A stretch of 64,000 nucleotides of DNA from Kushneria konosiri (lineage in GTDB: Bacteria > Pseudomonadota > Gammaproteobacteria > Pseudomonadales > Halomonadaceae), in NCBI RefSeq assembly GCF_002155145.1, contig NZ_CP021323.1:310001-374000 (forward strand), read 5' to 3'. The notes under the pieces are model-generated. The model was not told where the DNA came from, searched no databases, and saw only the letters and a list, made by a program, of their open reading frames with translations. Each line of letters starts with the position of its first letter. The first letter of the stretch is position 1. Of this stretch, positions 16,520 through 25,431 are shown in pieces. The position numbers were made by a program, and so were the translations under genes.

Positions 16520-18262
16520 ATGTCCGCCGCCCCCCTGACTGTCGCCCTTTCCCGCGATGACTTTCATGCCCGCGCCAGCGCCGAGCTGACACAGGTTTAT
16601 GGTGACAGGGCATCCGATATCCTGGCGCATCTGGAACAGCTGATCGCCCAGCATCGAAAGGAGATCGTTCACGAGCCGCGACCGCTCTGGAACGAGCGCA
16701 CCCAGATGATGATCACCTACGGCGACAGCATCATCGAGGGCGAAGACAGTGTCCCACTGGAGGTGCTGGAGCGCTTCATGCGCGAGCATCTTGAAGACAC
16801 CTTCAGCGCCGTCCATATCCTGCCCTTTTTCACCTGGAGCAGCGACGATGGCTTTTCGGTCATCCACTATCGAAAGGTCAGCCCCGCAGTAGGTGACTGG
16901 CCTCAGGTACGCCATCTCGCCGGGCGCTTCAACCTGATGTTTGACCTGGTCATCAATCACGTCTCGCGGGAATCCCTGTGGTTTATCGACTACCTCTCCG
17001 GCACGAAACCCGGCTGTGACTATTTCATTGAGCTGCCAGAGCATACCGACGTCAGATCCGTCACTCGACCGCGCAACACGCCGCTGCTGGCACCGGTATC
17101 GACGCGTCGCGGCATGCGCCACGTCTGGGCAACCTTCTCCGAGGACCAGATCGATCTCAACTTCGCCAATCCCGATGTGCTCATCGAGATGGTGGGCGTT
17201 TTGCTGTATTACCTCAGCCAGGGCGCGCGTCTGATTCGACTCGATGCCATCGCCTATCTCTGGAAAGAGCTGGGCACACGCTGCATTCACCTGCCTCAGA
17301 CGCACGCCATCGTACGGCTGTTGCGCGCCATCATGGAACATGTTGCCCCCGGCGCGCTGCTGCTGACCGAAACCAACGTGCCGCATCATGAAAACCTGAG
17401 TTATTTTGGCAAGGGTGATGAAGCACACATCATCTATCAGTTCACCCTGCCACCGCTGTTGCTGCACACCCTCACGACCGGAGATGCCACGGCGCTGACC
17501 GAGTGGGCCGCCACCCTGCCCCCACTGCCTGCCGGCTGCACCTATCTCAACTTTACCGCCAGTCACGACGGGGTCGGTGTTCGGGCGCTTGAAGGCCTGC
17601 TGCCGCGCCATGACATTGAGGCCCTGCTGGAACTGATGCAGCGCTTTGGCGGCTTTATCAGCATGAAAACCGACCCGGACGGTCAGGACTCACCCTACGA
17701 AATCAATATCACCTACTTCGATGCCCTCAAGGGCACGCGCCGCGGCGCCGACCCGTGGCAGATCGCCCGCTTTATCTGCTCCCAGACCATCATGCTGGGC
17801 CTGCAGGGTATCCCGGCCGTCTATTTCCACAGTCTTCTGGCCACGCTCAATGACCATGAAGGCGTGACCCGCACCGGTCGACTGCGCGCCATCAACCGCA
17901 AGCGCTGGCAGCGCGAGGCACTGGAGCCGCTGCTGGAAGCCTACAGCACGCCCACCCACATCGTGTTCGAAGCGCTGACCTCACGATTGAAGACCCGCCG
18001 TCAGGAAGCCTGCTTTCACCCCGACGCAGCGCAGAAAATCGTCGATCTGGGGCCGCGCTTTTTTGCCTTCATGCGGGGCCCGCTGCCCGATGGCCGACGA
18101 CTGCTGGCCATCCACAACGTGACCGATCAGTCCCATCCGCTGAATCTGCCCGAAGCCTATGCCAATCACCGATGGCGCGATCTGCTCGGGCGTATCGACC
18201 CCGATGACGAGACGCCCGTACTCAAGCCCTATCGCAGCTGCTGGCTGGTCCACCAGGATTGA
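16520..18262 (+). CDS. GH13 subfamily 18 sugar phosphorylase (sucrose phosphorylase-like; possibly glucosylglycerate phosphorylase)
   Basis: A 580-residue alpha-amylase-fold enzyme of the sucrose phosphorylase group. Visible: VHILPFFTWSSDDGFSVIHYR in the first strand region, DLVINHVS, nucleophile Asp242 in RLDAIAYLWKELGT, acid/base Glu284 in LLTETNVPH, and FTASHDGVGVR. The tail lacks a starch-binding domain. The family includes phosphorylases for sucrose, sucrose 6'-phosphate, glucosylglycerol and glucosylglycerate, and about 560-580 residues with FTWSSDDGFSV fits the glucosylglycerate branch (E. coli YcjM type). The glucosylglycerate synthesis genes 5-7 kb away favour that substrate, but this is inference. 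A tandem repeat lies directly upstream. Confidence 0.8.
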   Translation: MSAAPLTVALSRDDFHARASAELTQVYGDRASDILAHLEQLIAQHRKEIVHEPRPLWNERTQMMITYGDSIIEGEDSVPLEVLERFMREHLEDTFSAVHILPFFTWSSDDGFSVIHYRKVSPAVGDWPQVRHLAGRFNLMFDLVINHVSRESLWFIDYLSGTKPGCDYFIELPEHTDVRSVTRPRNTPLLAPVSTRRGMRHVWATFSEDQIDLNFANPDVLIEMVGVLLYYLSQGARLIRLDAIAYLWKELGTRCIHLPQTHAIVRLLRAIMEHVAPGALLLTETNVPHHENLSYFGKGDEAHIIYQFTLPPLLLHTLTTGDATALTEWAATLPPLPAGCTYLNFTASHDGVGVRALEGLLPRHDIEALLELMQRFGGFISMKTDPDGQDSPYEINITYFDALKGTRRGADPWQIARFICSQTIMLGLQGIPAVYFHSLLATLNDHEGVTRTGRLRAINRKRWQREALEPLLEAYSTPTHIVFEALTSRLKTRRQEACFHPDAAQKIVDLGPRFFAFMRGPLPDGRRLLAIHNVTDQSHPLNLPEAYANHRWRDLLGRIDPDDETPVLKPYRSCWLVHQD

Positions 18263-18386
18263 TTCAAGCGCTGCAACGCCGGCTTCAATGACCTGCAACA
18301 ACCCGCGCTCACAATGGAAAATGCCCGGTACTGTCGGTGACCGTGTCGGGCCATGATCATTGATAACTTCCTGCAAGGATGCCCGC

Positions 18387-20954
18387 ATGTCACTGTTTTC
18401 CCGGATCACCGCCCCCTGGAGCCTTCATGGCGCATCAAACGACGATCACGGCGTCACCGCTGACTGGTTTGAGCCATGGCGCATGCCCCTGGCGTCACTG
18501 CGTGAGCGATTTGAGAATCTTCGCGAGCGACTCCATGACAGACTGTTTCCCGATGCCCCCGATCAGCCGGCGCCCCCGCCGGACGACCCGACAACGCCGG
18601 GATCATTGCTGATCACCGAATACGTCGAAGGCAGCGGCTATAACAAGGCCATCGAGCTGACCAACCGTGGCGGCAGCGACCTGTCGCTGGAAGGCTTTAC
18701 GCTGTCACTCCATGCCAACGGCAGCACCGATGCCAATGCAACGCTGGAGCTGGGTCAGTACGGCGTGCTCGCCGCCGACCAGACACTGGTACTGGCCAGC
18801 CCACAGGCCGACCAGACCCTGCTGGATCGAAGCAGCGCCACCAGCAGCGTTATCAATCACAACGGTAACGACGCCCTCGTATTGACCAACGCCGAGGGCG
18901 ACACGCAGGACATTGTCGGCACCCTTGGCGATGAGGCGTATTTTGCCCGCGATGTCACCCTGCGCCGGGACGACGTCGTCACTGCAGGAAGCGACCGTTT
19001 CGACGCCGACCAGTGGCAGGCGTATCCGCAGGACACCTTCGACGGGCTGGGCAGTGACGGTGCCGGCAGCGGCGATGCTCCCGATAACGAGGCGCCGGGC
19101 GATGACCTGCCCAACGACGGCACGCCGGACAACGGTATTCCTGACAACCACGGAGACAATATGGATCTACCGCCCGTAGAGCTGATTTCCACCCTCCAGG
19201 GCAGCACCATGAGCAGCGAGCGCGTTGGCGATGAGGTCAGCGTCGAGGCGATCGTGACGCTGGATGCCCGCAATGGCCTGGAGGGGTTTTTCCTGCAGGA
19301 AGAGGATGCCGACCAGGATGGCGATGACGCCACTTCCGAGGGCATCTTTGTCTACCTGCCTGATGACAGCAACGTCGCTGACTTCACCGCAGGAGATCGG
19401 GTGCGCCTGACCGGTACGGTTGAGGAATACCAGGGCAAGACCGAGCTGACCGACATCAGCGCCCTGAAAGTGACCGCTCGGGATCAGCCGCTGCCCTCCC
19501 TCACCGAACTGGACCTGCCCATCGCGGACAAGTCATCACTGGCGGCGTTTGAAAGCATGCGGGTCAGCTTTCAGGGCGAGGATGGCGCGCCGTTGACCGT
19601 GACCGACACTTATGAGCTGGGACGCTATGGCACGGTCACGCTCTCAAGTGGTGGGCGGCTTTCACAATACACCGAAATCAATGCTCCGGACCAGGCCGGT
19701 TACCAGCAGTGGCTGGATCAGATCGAAAGCCGCTCGATCCTGCTGGATGACGCCAGCAACGCCCAGAATCCGGAAGAGATCCTGTTTGGTCGCGGCGGCG
19801 AGCCGCTCTCGGCCGACAACACCCTGCGCGGCGGCGACACGCTGGAAAACGCCAGCGGCGTGCTTGATTTTGCCCACCAGCAGTGGCGCCTTCAAAGCGA
19901 TCAGGGGCTCGATTTCCAGCCGGCCAACCCACGCCCTGGCCAGCCCGATGCCCAGGCGTTGGGAGACGCACCGCTCAAGGTAGCCTCCTTCAACGTGTTG
20001 AATTACTTCGAAACGCTGGATCAATCCGGCAATCAGATCACCACCCCTGAAGGCACCGAGCATGGACCGCGGGGCGCCAATAGTGAACAGGAGCTGATCC
20101 GCCAGCAGGACAAGCTGGTCAGCGCCATCATTGACAGCGATGCCGATATCGCCGGCCTCATGGAAGTGGCCAACGATGGCTATGGCGCAGAAAGCTCGAT
20201 TGCCGGACTGGTCGAGGCACTCAACGCCCGAGACGAGTCACAGTGGAACTACATTACACCCCGCGATGATAGCGGCAGTGTGATTTCCCCCGGCAGCGAT
20301 GCCATCGCCGTTGGCCTGATCTACAAAAGCGAGAGCGTGACTCCGGCAGGAGAAGCCGCCATCAACACCAGCGGCGCCTTTGCCACCGGCAATCGCGCGC
20401 CCATGCTGCAAGCCTTTCAGGACAAGGCCAGCGGCGAGACCTTCTCGGTCGCCGTCAACCATTTCAAGTCCAAGGGCAGTGTCATCAACGGTGAGGAGGC
20501 GATCGGCGATGGTCAGGGCAATAACAACCCGACCCGGGTCGAGGCCGCCGAGCAACTGGCCGCCTGGCTGGGCACCGACCCGACCGACAGCGGCGACAGC
20601 GATGTTCTGATCATCGGCGATCTCAACAGTTACGCCATGGAAGACCCCATCACCACCCTGCAAAACGAAGGCTATACGCTTCTGGATGATGACTATTCCT
20701 ACAGTTATGACGGCCAGTGGGGGTCGCTGGATCACGCCTTGGCCAGCGCGTCGATGAATGAACAGATTACCGGCACCACCACCTGGCATATCAACGCCGA
20801 TGAGCCAACGGTGCTGGACTACAATACCGAATATAAAGGTCCCGAGCAGATTGAAGCGCTCTATAACGATGCCCCCTTCCGCGCCTCGGATCATGACCTG
20901 ATCATCATCGGCATTGATCCGGGCAATGCGTCACAGACCACTGCCGGCTTCTAG
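18387..20954 (+). CDS. Large extracellular-type nuclease with lamin-tail domain (NucH/ExeM-like)
   Basis: An 855-residue acidic protein. Order: about 60 variable N-terminal residues; lamin-tail domain (about 65-185, beginning SLLITEYVEGSGYNKAIELTN); Asp/Asn/Pro-rich linker (about 205-250); OB-fold-like domain (about 255-365); endonuclease/exonuclease/phosphatase domain (about 530-850) with KVASFNVLNYFET, MEVAN, VAVNHFKSKG, IIGDLNSY and a final FRASDHDLII. These motifs carry the expected metal and catalytic Asn, Glu, Asp and His residues. Relatives are secreted or biofilm DNases used to obtain phosphate. No Sec signal peptide is visible, so type I export or another route is possible. The start at 18387 has AAGGA upstream. 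It converges on an alkaline phosphatase gene. Confidence 0.88.
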   Translation: MSLFSRITAPWSLHGASNDDHGVTADWFEPWRMPLASLRERFENLRERLHDRLFPDAPDQPAPPPDDPTTPGSLLITEYVEGSGYNKAIELTNRGGSDLSLEGFTLSLHANGSTDANATLELGQYGVLAADQTLVLASPQADQTLLDRSSATSSVINHNGNDALVLTNAEGDTQDIVGTLGDEAYFARDVTLRRDDVVTAGSDRFDADQWQAYPQDTFDGLGSDGAGSGDAPDNEAPGDDLPNDGTPDNGIPDNHGDNMDLPPVELISTLQGSTMSSERVGDEVSVEAIVTLDARNGLEGFFLQEEDADQDGDDATSEGIFVYLPDDSNVADFTAGDRVRLTGTVEEYQGKTELTDISALKVTARDQPLPSLTELDLPIADKSSLAAFESMRVSFQGEDGAPLTVTDTYELGRYGTVTLSSGGRLSQYTEINAPDQAGYQQWLDQIESRSILLDDASNAQNPEEILFGRGGEPLSADNTLRGGDTLENASGVLDFAHQQWRLQSDQGLDFQPANPRPGQPDAQALGDAPLKVASFNVLNYFETLDQSGNQITTPEGTEHGPRGANSEQELIRQQDKLVSAIIDSDADIAGLMEVANDGYGAESSIAGLVEALNARDESQWNYITPRDDSGSVISPGSDAIAVGLIYKSESVTPAGEAAINTSGAFATGNRAPMLQAFQDKASGETFSVAVNHFKSKGSVINGEEAIGDGQGNNNPTRVEAAEQLAAWLGTDPTDSGDSDVLIIGDLNSYAMEDPITTLQNEGYTLLDDDYSYSYDGQWGSLDHALASASMNEQITGTTTWHINADEPTVLDYNTEYKGPEQIEALYNDAPFRASDHDLIIIGIDPGNASQTTAGF

Positions 20955-20980
20955 GCTCCCCATCAGCATGACGTTATCCA

Positions 20981-21005
20981 AAGGGCGCCTTCGTGGCGCC
21001 CTTGT
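20981..21005 (+). terminator. Hairpin after nuclease gene
   Basis: A 9-bp stem AAGGGCGCC (20981-20989) and GGCGCCCTT (20995-21003) with a 5-nt loop, 27 bases after the nuclease stop. The T run is short, so it is a moderate terminator. Confidence 0.6.
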
Positions 21006-21050
21006 AATGTCAAAACCTGTCATGACAGGGCTTGCCAGACGAAACGGTAC

Positions 21051-21078
21051 AAAAAAAGGGGCGCCATGATGGCGCCCC
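21051..21078 (-). terminator. Intrinsic terminator for the alkaline phosphatase gene
   Basis: GGGGCGCCA (21058-21066) pairs with TGGCGCCCC (21070-21078). The seven A residues at 21051-21057 give a T tract on the minus strand. It lies about 110 bases downstream of the phosphatase stop. Confidence 0.8.
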
Positions 21079-21185
21079 TCGTGTCGTCAGGCATTGTTAT
21101 TGTGATCTGCCTTGATCGTGACAGTGAATTGTTCCGGCATTGACCGTTTTAACTCACGACCGACGACGTGATGATGTCAGGGCCC

Positions 21186-22670
21186 TCAGGCCACGGCCAT
21201 TTCGTTGCCCTGCATGAGGGTATCAATACCCATGACCTCGGCACCGGGCAGGTCAGAGAACTCAAGCCCCATGGCAGCGGCCAGCCCCTGACCGACCTCG
21301 GTATTGTCCAGCAGCCCTTCAAAAATATCCGAGCCCGGGCCAGAGGCGTAGAGCGGTACGTTTTCGGCCGTGTGACCACCGGAGCTGAAGCTGATGCCGC
21401 CATACTCATTGAGTGTCTGCGTCAGGGCTTCAAGACCTGCGTCAGCATCTTCTGCCGTGAGGACCGTGTTCAGCTCATCCCTTGAGAGGAACACCTCACC
21501 GCCGGTCATCTCCGCGACCGTGTCCTGCATGATCCAGGCGGCGCCATCATCACCCGGCTTCAGGTCGGCCGCTTCGATGCGATCGCCGGCCTCGTCATAC
21601 ATCTGCTCGTAGGTGGCCGTGAAGTTCTGATAAATCGAGGCATTATTGTCCAGGGTGGACTGCGCCGACATGCCCCCGGTTTCATGATCGGGCGCGATCA
21701 CCAGCAGCGTGTCCGGATTGTCCTCGGAGAACTGCTGTGCAATTTTTACCGCGTCTTCAAAGGCCAGCGCATCGTTCATGGCCCAGCCGGCGTCGTTGGC
21801 ATGGCCGGCCCAGTCGATCTGGCTGCCCTCGACCATCATGAAAAAGCCGTTATCGTTTTGGGACAGCGTGTCCAGGGCGGTCTGGGTCATCTGAGCCAGT
21901 GACGGCTGATCCTCACCGCTCTCGCCATAGCTGGTGTCCATGGCGTCATCGGCAAACAGCCCCAGCAGACGATCGCCCTGAGCCCCTGCCAGATCAGTGG
22001 CATTATCCACGACGGTATATCCCTGGGATTCGGCCTGCGCCAGCAGATCACTGGCGGCCATACCGCCCTGCTTTTCCTCGGTGAAATACTGAAGGCCGCC
22101 GCCAAGCATCACATCAAGCTGGTCGTTGTCGATGAACTGCTGCGCGATGGTGGTGGCGTCGTTGCGATCTTCCACGTTGGCACCAAAGACTGCGGGCGTG
22201 GCGTGGGTCACCGACGAGGTCGAGACCACACCGGTCGACTTGCCGGCCGCCTCGGCCAGATCCACGAGCGACTCAAGATCCTGGCCGTCCGGCGACTGGG
22301 AGATCATGCCGTTATCGGTTTTCTGACCGGTGGCGAAGGCCGTTCCCGCCGCCGCGGAGTCGGTGATCAGTGAGTTCGCCGAATGGGTCTTGATCGCACC
22401 GGTCAGCATCTCCTCGGCTTCCCAGGCCGGTAGCTCCTCGCCGCCCTTGAAGGTGCGAAAGGCCGTGGAGTAGTCGGTACCAAATCCGTCCGGCACCATG
22501 AGAATCACATTCTGCGCCAGACCATCATTGGCGGGCATTTCAGGCTCGGGCATGTCGGGCGATTGACCGGGCCGATCATTCATCACGTCGCGAAAGGCGC
22601 TGCCAAGCTGATTCAGCGCCTTGCCATAGCCTTCCAGAATGGAGGCGGTCGCCTCCAGAAACGCCGGCAC
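21186..22670 (-). CDS. Alkaline phosphatase (PhoA fold), 5' end apparently frameshifted
   Basis: Hydrolyses phosphate monoesters. The open frame (494 residues from a GTG) has the metal and catalytic motifs of the family: NVILMVPDGFG (Asp61), TDSAAAGTAFATG with nucleophile Ser105, SVTHATPA, EGSQIDWAGHAND, IAPDHETGGMS and, near the end, GGHTAENVPLYA. The GTG at 22670 has no ribosome site. A better start with AGGAG lies at 22840 in another frame, and one extra G in the G5 run at 22685-22689 would join them into a protein about 57 residues longer. So the true gene is probably 22840-21186. No Sec signal is visible in either version. The acidic composition and C-terminal EMAVA could fit type I secretion (weak inference). 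Confidence 0.85.
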   Translation of the reverse strand: MPAFLEATASILEGYGKALNQLGSAFRDVMNDRPGQSPDMPEPEMPANDGLAQNVILMVPDGFGTDYSTAFRTFKGGEELPAWEAEEMLTGAIKTHSANSLITDSAAAGTAFATGQKTDNGMISQSPDGQDLESLVDLAEAAGKSTGVVSTSSVTHATPAVFGANVEDRNDATTIAQQFIDNDQLDVMLGGGLQYFTEEKQGGMAASDLLAQAESQGYTVVDNATDLAGAQGDRLLGLFADDAMDTSYGESGEDQPSLAQMTQTALDTLSQNDNGFFMMVEGSQIDWAGHANDAGWAMNDALAFEDAVKIAQQFSEDNPDTLLVIAPDHETGGMSAQSTLDNNASIYQNFTATYEQMYDEAGDRIEAADLKPGDDGAAWIMQDTVAEMTGGEVFLSRDELNTVLTAEDADAGLEALTQTLNEYGGISFSSGGHTAENVPLYASGPGSDIFEGLLDNTEVGQGLAAAMGLEFSDLPGAEVMGIDTLMQGNEMAVA

Positions 22671-22840
22671 CAGCGCCGGTTCGGCCCCCAGGGCATATCA
22701 TTGCCGGACCAAAGATCCGAAATCGGAGAGAGAGACTGAAAGGGAGAGAACATGGCGGATGACGCACCGTTCATGGTCATCGCACTGCTGCCATACAGGG
22801 AACCGGTGCTGCCAAACATGGCGTTGCTGTAGCCGAACAT
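22671..22840 (-). other. Probable displaced N-terminal coding segment of the alkaline phosphatase
   Basis: From the ATG at 22840, with AGGAG 7 bases upstream, a frame encodes about 52 Met/Ser/Gly/Asn-rich residues (MFGYSNAMFGSTGSLYG...) down to SGNDMPWG at the G5 run. In the present sequence this frame then continues with unrelated Arg/Trp-rich residues to a stop near 22613. Adding one G makes it run straight into the phosphatase frame (WGAEPALVPAFLEATA). The phosphatase frame itself has a TGA just upstream of this point. Confidence 0.65.
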
Positions 22841-23113
22841 CGTCAATCTCCTGAGTCGTTATGGACCCGTTATCGGGCCATGCGCGCTGTGATGAGAGTG
22901 ACCTTCTTTCTTCGCAGGTATCTACGAAATTCAAGGCCCGGGCGCTGAGTCACCCGCCCGGGTATGCTCGCCTGCAACTCATGACGATTTGCCTGCATCG
23001 ACATGACGACAGCGTTTTAAAATGAATCTTTTGGCAACGAAAAGTAACCTTGGATTTCACCCTTTCAGCTCAAGCCAGCCATGACTCCAGAGCCTGAAAG
23101 ATTAGCCCCATTG

Positions 23114-24334
23114 CTACACCTCGCCTCGGTTGTCGGCTTCCACCGCCTCATACATGCGCTCGAGCATATCAGGGAAGGCCGACTGCACGCGGCTCCAGCT
23201 GGGAATGAAGGGCTTGTCGCGGGGACTTTCAAGAAAGGCCACCCCGGCTTCCATGATGCTCTGGGCGAAAAGCTCCACGGCCTGCTCCTCGCTGTGACGA
23301 TCGACCTTGAGACCGTTCATCATCGCATCGTGGTAGTAGTTTTCGATGATATCGAGCGCGGTACGGTAGTAGGTGGCCTTGAGCGTTCGAAAATGGGCCT
23401 CGTTCATGGTCACGCCAAGCGTTGCCAGCTTGCGATAGAGCGCCTTGGCGATATCGGTGCTCATGCGATAGAGCCCGGTCGAGGCGTCTTCCGGTGACAG
23501 CGGCTGATGCTTGTGATCGTAATTGTCGGCAATATCGACCTGACACAGCCGCTTGGTCGAATAGTTGCGATGCACCTCGGAGAGCACGCCGATCTCGAGC
23601 CCCCAGTCGCTGGGAATGCGGATGTCGTTCAACACATCGGCGCGCATGGCAAATTCACCCGACAGTGGATAGCGATAGCTGTCGAGATAGTTCAGGTAAT
23701 CCAGCGGCCCGTGAATGCGCTTTAACGCCCTCAACAGCGGCGTCACCATCAGTCGCCCAACGCGGCCATTGAGCTTGCCATCCGCGATGCGGGCGTAATA
23801 GCCCTTGCAGAACTCGTAGTTGAAATGGGGATTGGCCACCGGATAGAGCAGACGCGCCAGCATCGAGCGATCGTAGGTGGTGATATCACAGTCATGTAGT
23901 GCAATCGCTTCGGTACGGCTGGAGGCAATGGCGTACCCCGAGCAGAACCAGACGTTGCGCCCCTTGCCCGGCGCCTGCGGCGAAAGCGCCTCGACCGCCA
24001 GTTCGTCATCCAGTGCCCTCAGACGCGGGCCATCGTTCCATAGAATACGATGACGCTGAGGCAGGCGGGAAAAGAACTCGCGGGCATGAAGAAACTGATC
24101 CCGATCGGCGCGATCCAGCCCGATGATGATTTCGCTCAGGTATTCGACCTTTGAGAGATGATCAATGATGCGCGTGAGTGCCGGACCTTCAAGTTCTGAA
24201 TAAAGCGACGGCAGAATCAGCCCCATCGGACGGCGTTTTGAAAATCCCAACAAATCACTTTCCAGGGCCTCCAATGGGCGCCGCGTGAGGTTGTGAAAGT
24301 TGGTAATGATGCCGTTTTGATAAAAATCGCTCAT
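23114..24334 (-). CDS. gpgS: Glucosyl-3-phosphoglycerate synthase
   Basis: Transfers glucose from a nucleotide sugar to 3-phosphoglycerate, the first step to the compatible solute glucosylglycerate. The 406-residue GT81-type enzyme shows LILPSLYSELEGPAL and IIIGLDRAD near the N terminus, GKGRNVWFCSGYAIA, the metal-binding HDCDITTYDR, and the acceptor-side segments YPLSGEFAMR and PSDWGLEIGVL. It lies 21 bases after the phosphatase gene gpgP on the same strand. In a halophile this fits osmotic or nitrogen-limited solute synthesis. Mannosylglycerate synthases have a different sequence, so the glucosyl assignment is favoured. Confidence 0.9.
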   Translation of the reverse strand: MSDFYQNGIITNFHNLTRRPLEALESDLLGFSKRRPMGLILPSLYSELEGPALTRIIDHLSKVEYLSEIIIGLDRADRDQFLHAREFFSRLPQRHRILWNDGPRLRALDDELAVEALSPQAPGKGRNVWFCSGYAIASSRTEAIALHDCDITTYDRSMLARLLYPVANPHFNYEFCKGYYARIADGKLNGRVGRLMVTPLLRALKRIHGPLDYLNYLDSYRYPLSGEFAMRADVLNDIRIPSDWGLEIGVLSEVHRNYSTKRLCQVDIADNYDHKHQPLSPEDASTGLYRMSTDIAKALYRKLATLGVTMNEAHFRTLKATYYRTALDIIENYYHDAMMNGLKVDRHSEEQAVELFAQSIMEAGVAFLESPRDKPFIPSWSRVQSAFPDMLERMYEAVEADNRGEV

Positions 24335-24355
24335 GGCGTCTTTCCCCTGTCGCTG

Positions 24356-25170
24356 TCAGCCCAGCCAGTGATCAAGACCTTCCGACCATCCTTTTGGGCC
24401 CTTTTGAGTTGTTGTATAGAGTTGGACAGTCTCGGCGATACGAATCGGGGTGTCATGCTCACCGCGAATCAGCACCGCCTGATCGACGCTTTCAAGCATC
24501 GGTACATCGTTGGGGCCATCTCCCAGCCCCACGGTCAGGGGACGCTGCCCCTTGAGAAGATGATAGCGGTCCACCAGCCATGCAATGGCACGCCCCTTGC
24601 CGCTGTTATCCCCAGAACATGATAAAAGCGGCCTCCCCGGGTCAGGCTCAGACCGGCACCAATCAGCATCAGCCGAAAGCGCTCGAGCGCTTCTATCGTG
24701 TCTTCCCAGACCAGAGGTTCCGAGGCTTCTCGCAGATGGGCAAGCTCGGCATCGTGAGTATCAAGCCCGGTATGCTCGGCCACTTCCTCGATGCTGAAGT
24801 CACCAAAGCCTCTGAAACGGAAGCCTTCGGTGGCCCTGATGGCCTCAAGGACTTCACGAATCCGGCGGTAGGACTCGCCCAGTACGACATCGGCCCAGCC
24901 TCGTTCATCGGGCGTTTCATCCAGACACCAGGAAACCGGCAGATGAATCGAGGCACCATTTTCGGTAATAAAGGGCGCATCAAGCTCAAGGCGCTGATGC
25001 AGCACCATGACTTCTGCCGCCGTCTTGCTGGTATTGATGATCAGCGGTACCGACCTTTTCCTGAGACGCTCAAGCCAGGGCCTGGCCGGCGCGTAATCAT
25101 AGGTGGCATGATCCAGCAAGGAACCATCCAGATCCGTAAACACCAGCAGCGGTTGTTGTGTTGATGTCAT
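24356..25170 (-). pseudogene. gpgP: Glucosyl-3-phosphoglycerate phosphatase (MpgP-like HAD-IIB), frameshifted as sequenced
   Basis: Second step of glucosylglycerate synthesis: removal of phosphate. Frame one runs from ATG 25170 with HAD motif FTDLDGSLLD (nucleophile Asp13, Asp15) and IINTSKTAAEV to RFYHVLG, then breaks. The continuation is in another frame: WLVDRYHLLKGQRP, then motif IV GLGDGPNDVPML, down to the stop at 24356. Adding one G to the G4 run at 24610-24613 restores LGDNSGKGRAIAWLVD, the standard MpgP sequence at this site, and gives about 271 residues. The domain is otherwise complete, so either a recent mutation or a homopolymer sequencing error is likely. It is upstream of gpgS by 21 bases. 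Confidence 0.85.
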
Positions 25171-25330
25171 GGCGTCCGCTCTATAAGAAAAGGCCGTTAT
25201 TGGCAAAGAGCATCAGAATAGCCTCTTTATACCCGGACACACCATATCGTGCGCTGACACCTATCGATACGTTAACGGCCATGGAAAAGTACTGCCAGAA
25301 CCAGATGTCGGCCTGCCCCATGCACATAAC

Positions 25331-25365
25331 GCAAAGGGCCCACCGCAGTGCGGTGGGCCCTTTGC
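25331..25365. terminator. Long perfect inverted repeat, probable terminator
   Basis: GCAAAGGGCCCACCGCA (25331-25347) is the exact complement of 25349-25365, a 17-base arm with one central base. It lies between the convergent ends of nothing on the plus strand and the small glycine-rich gene on the minus strand, about 65 bases after that gene's stop. T tracts are short. Confidence 0.6.
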
Positions 25366-25431
25366 AGCCACTGATGTCATGACAGTGGTAATGCCATCAG
25401 TGCCTTTTGAATGCTTTTCAAGCGCTATCTA

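Noticed and set aside
16424-17611. Long minus-strand open frame under the GH13 gene
   Set aside because: It lies opposite conserved catalytic motifs of the phosphorylase and has no ribosome site.
22856-23110. Possible Pho box upstream of the alkaline phosphatase
   Set aside because: A CTGTCGTCATGTCGAT-like stretch is present on the minus strand, but the second repeat does not fit the 11-base spacing.
24852-24866. GGCGGTAG, the ops element of JUMPstart sequences
   Set aside because: It is inside the gpgP coding region, not in a glycan-locus leader, and such an 8-mer is expected by chance.
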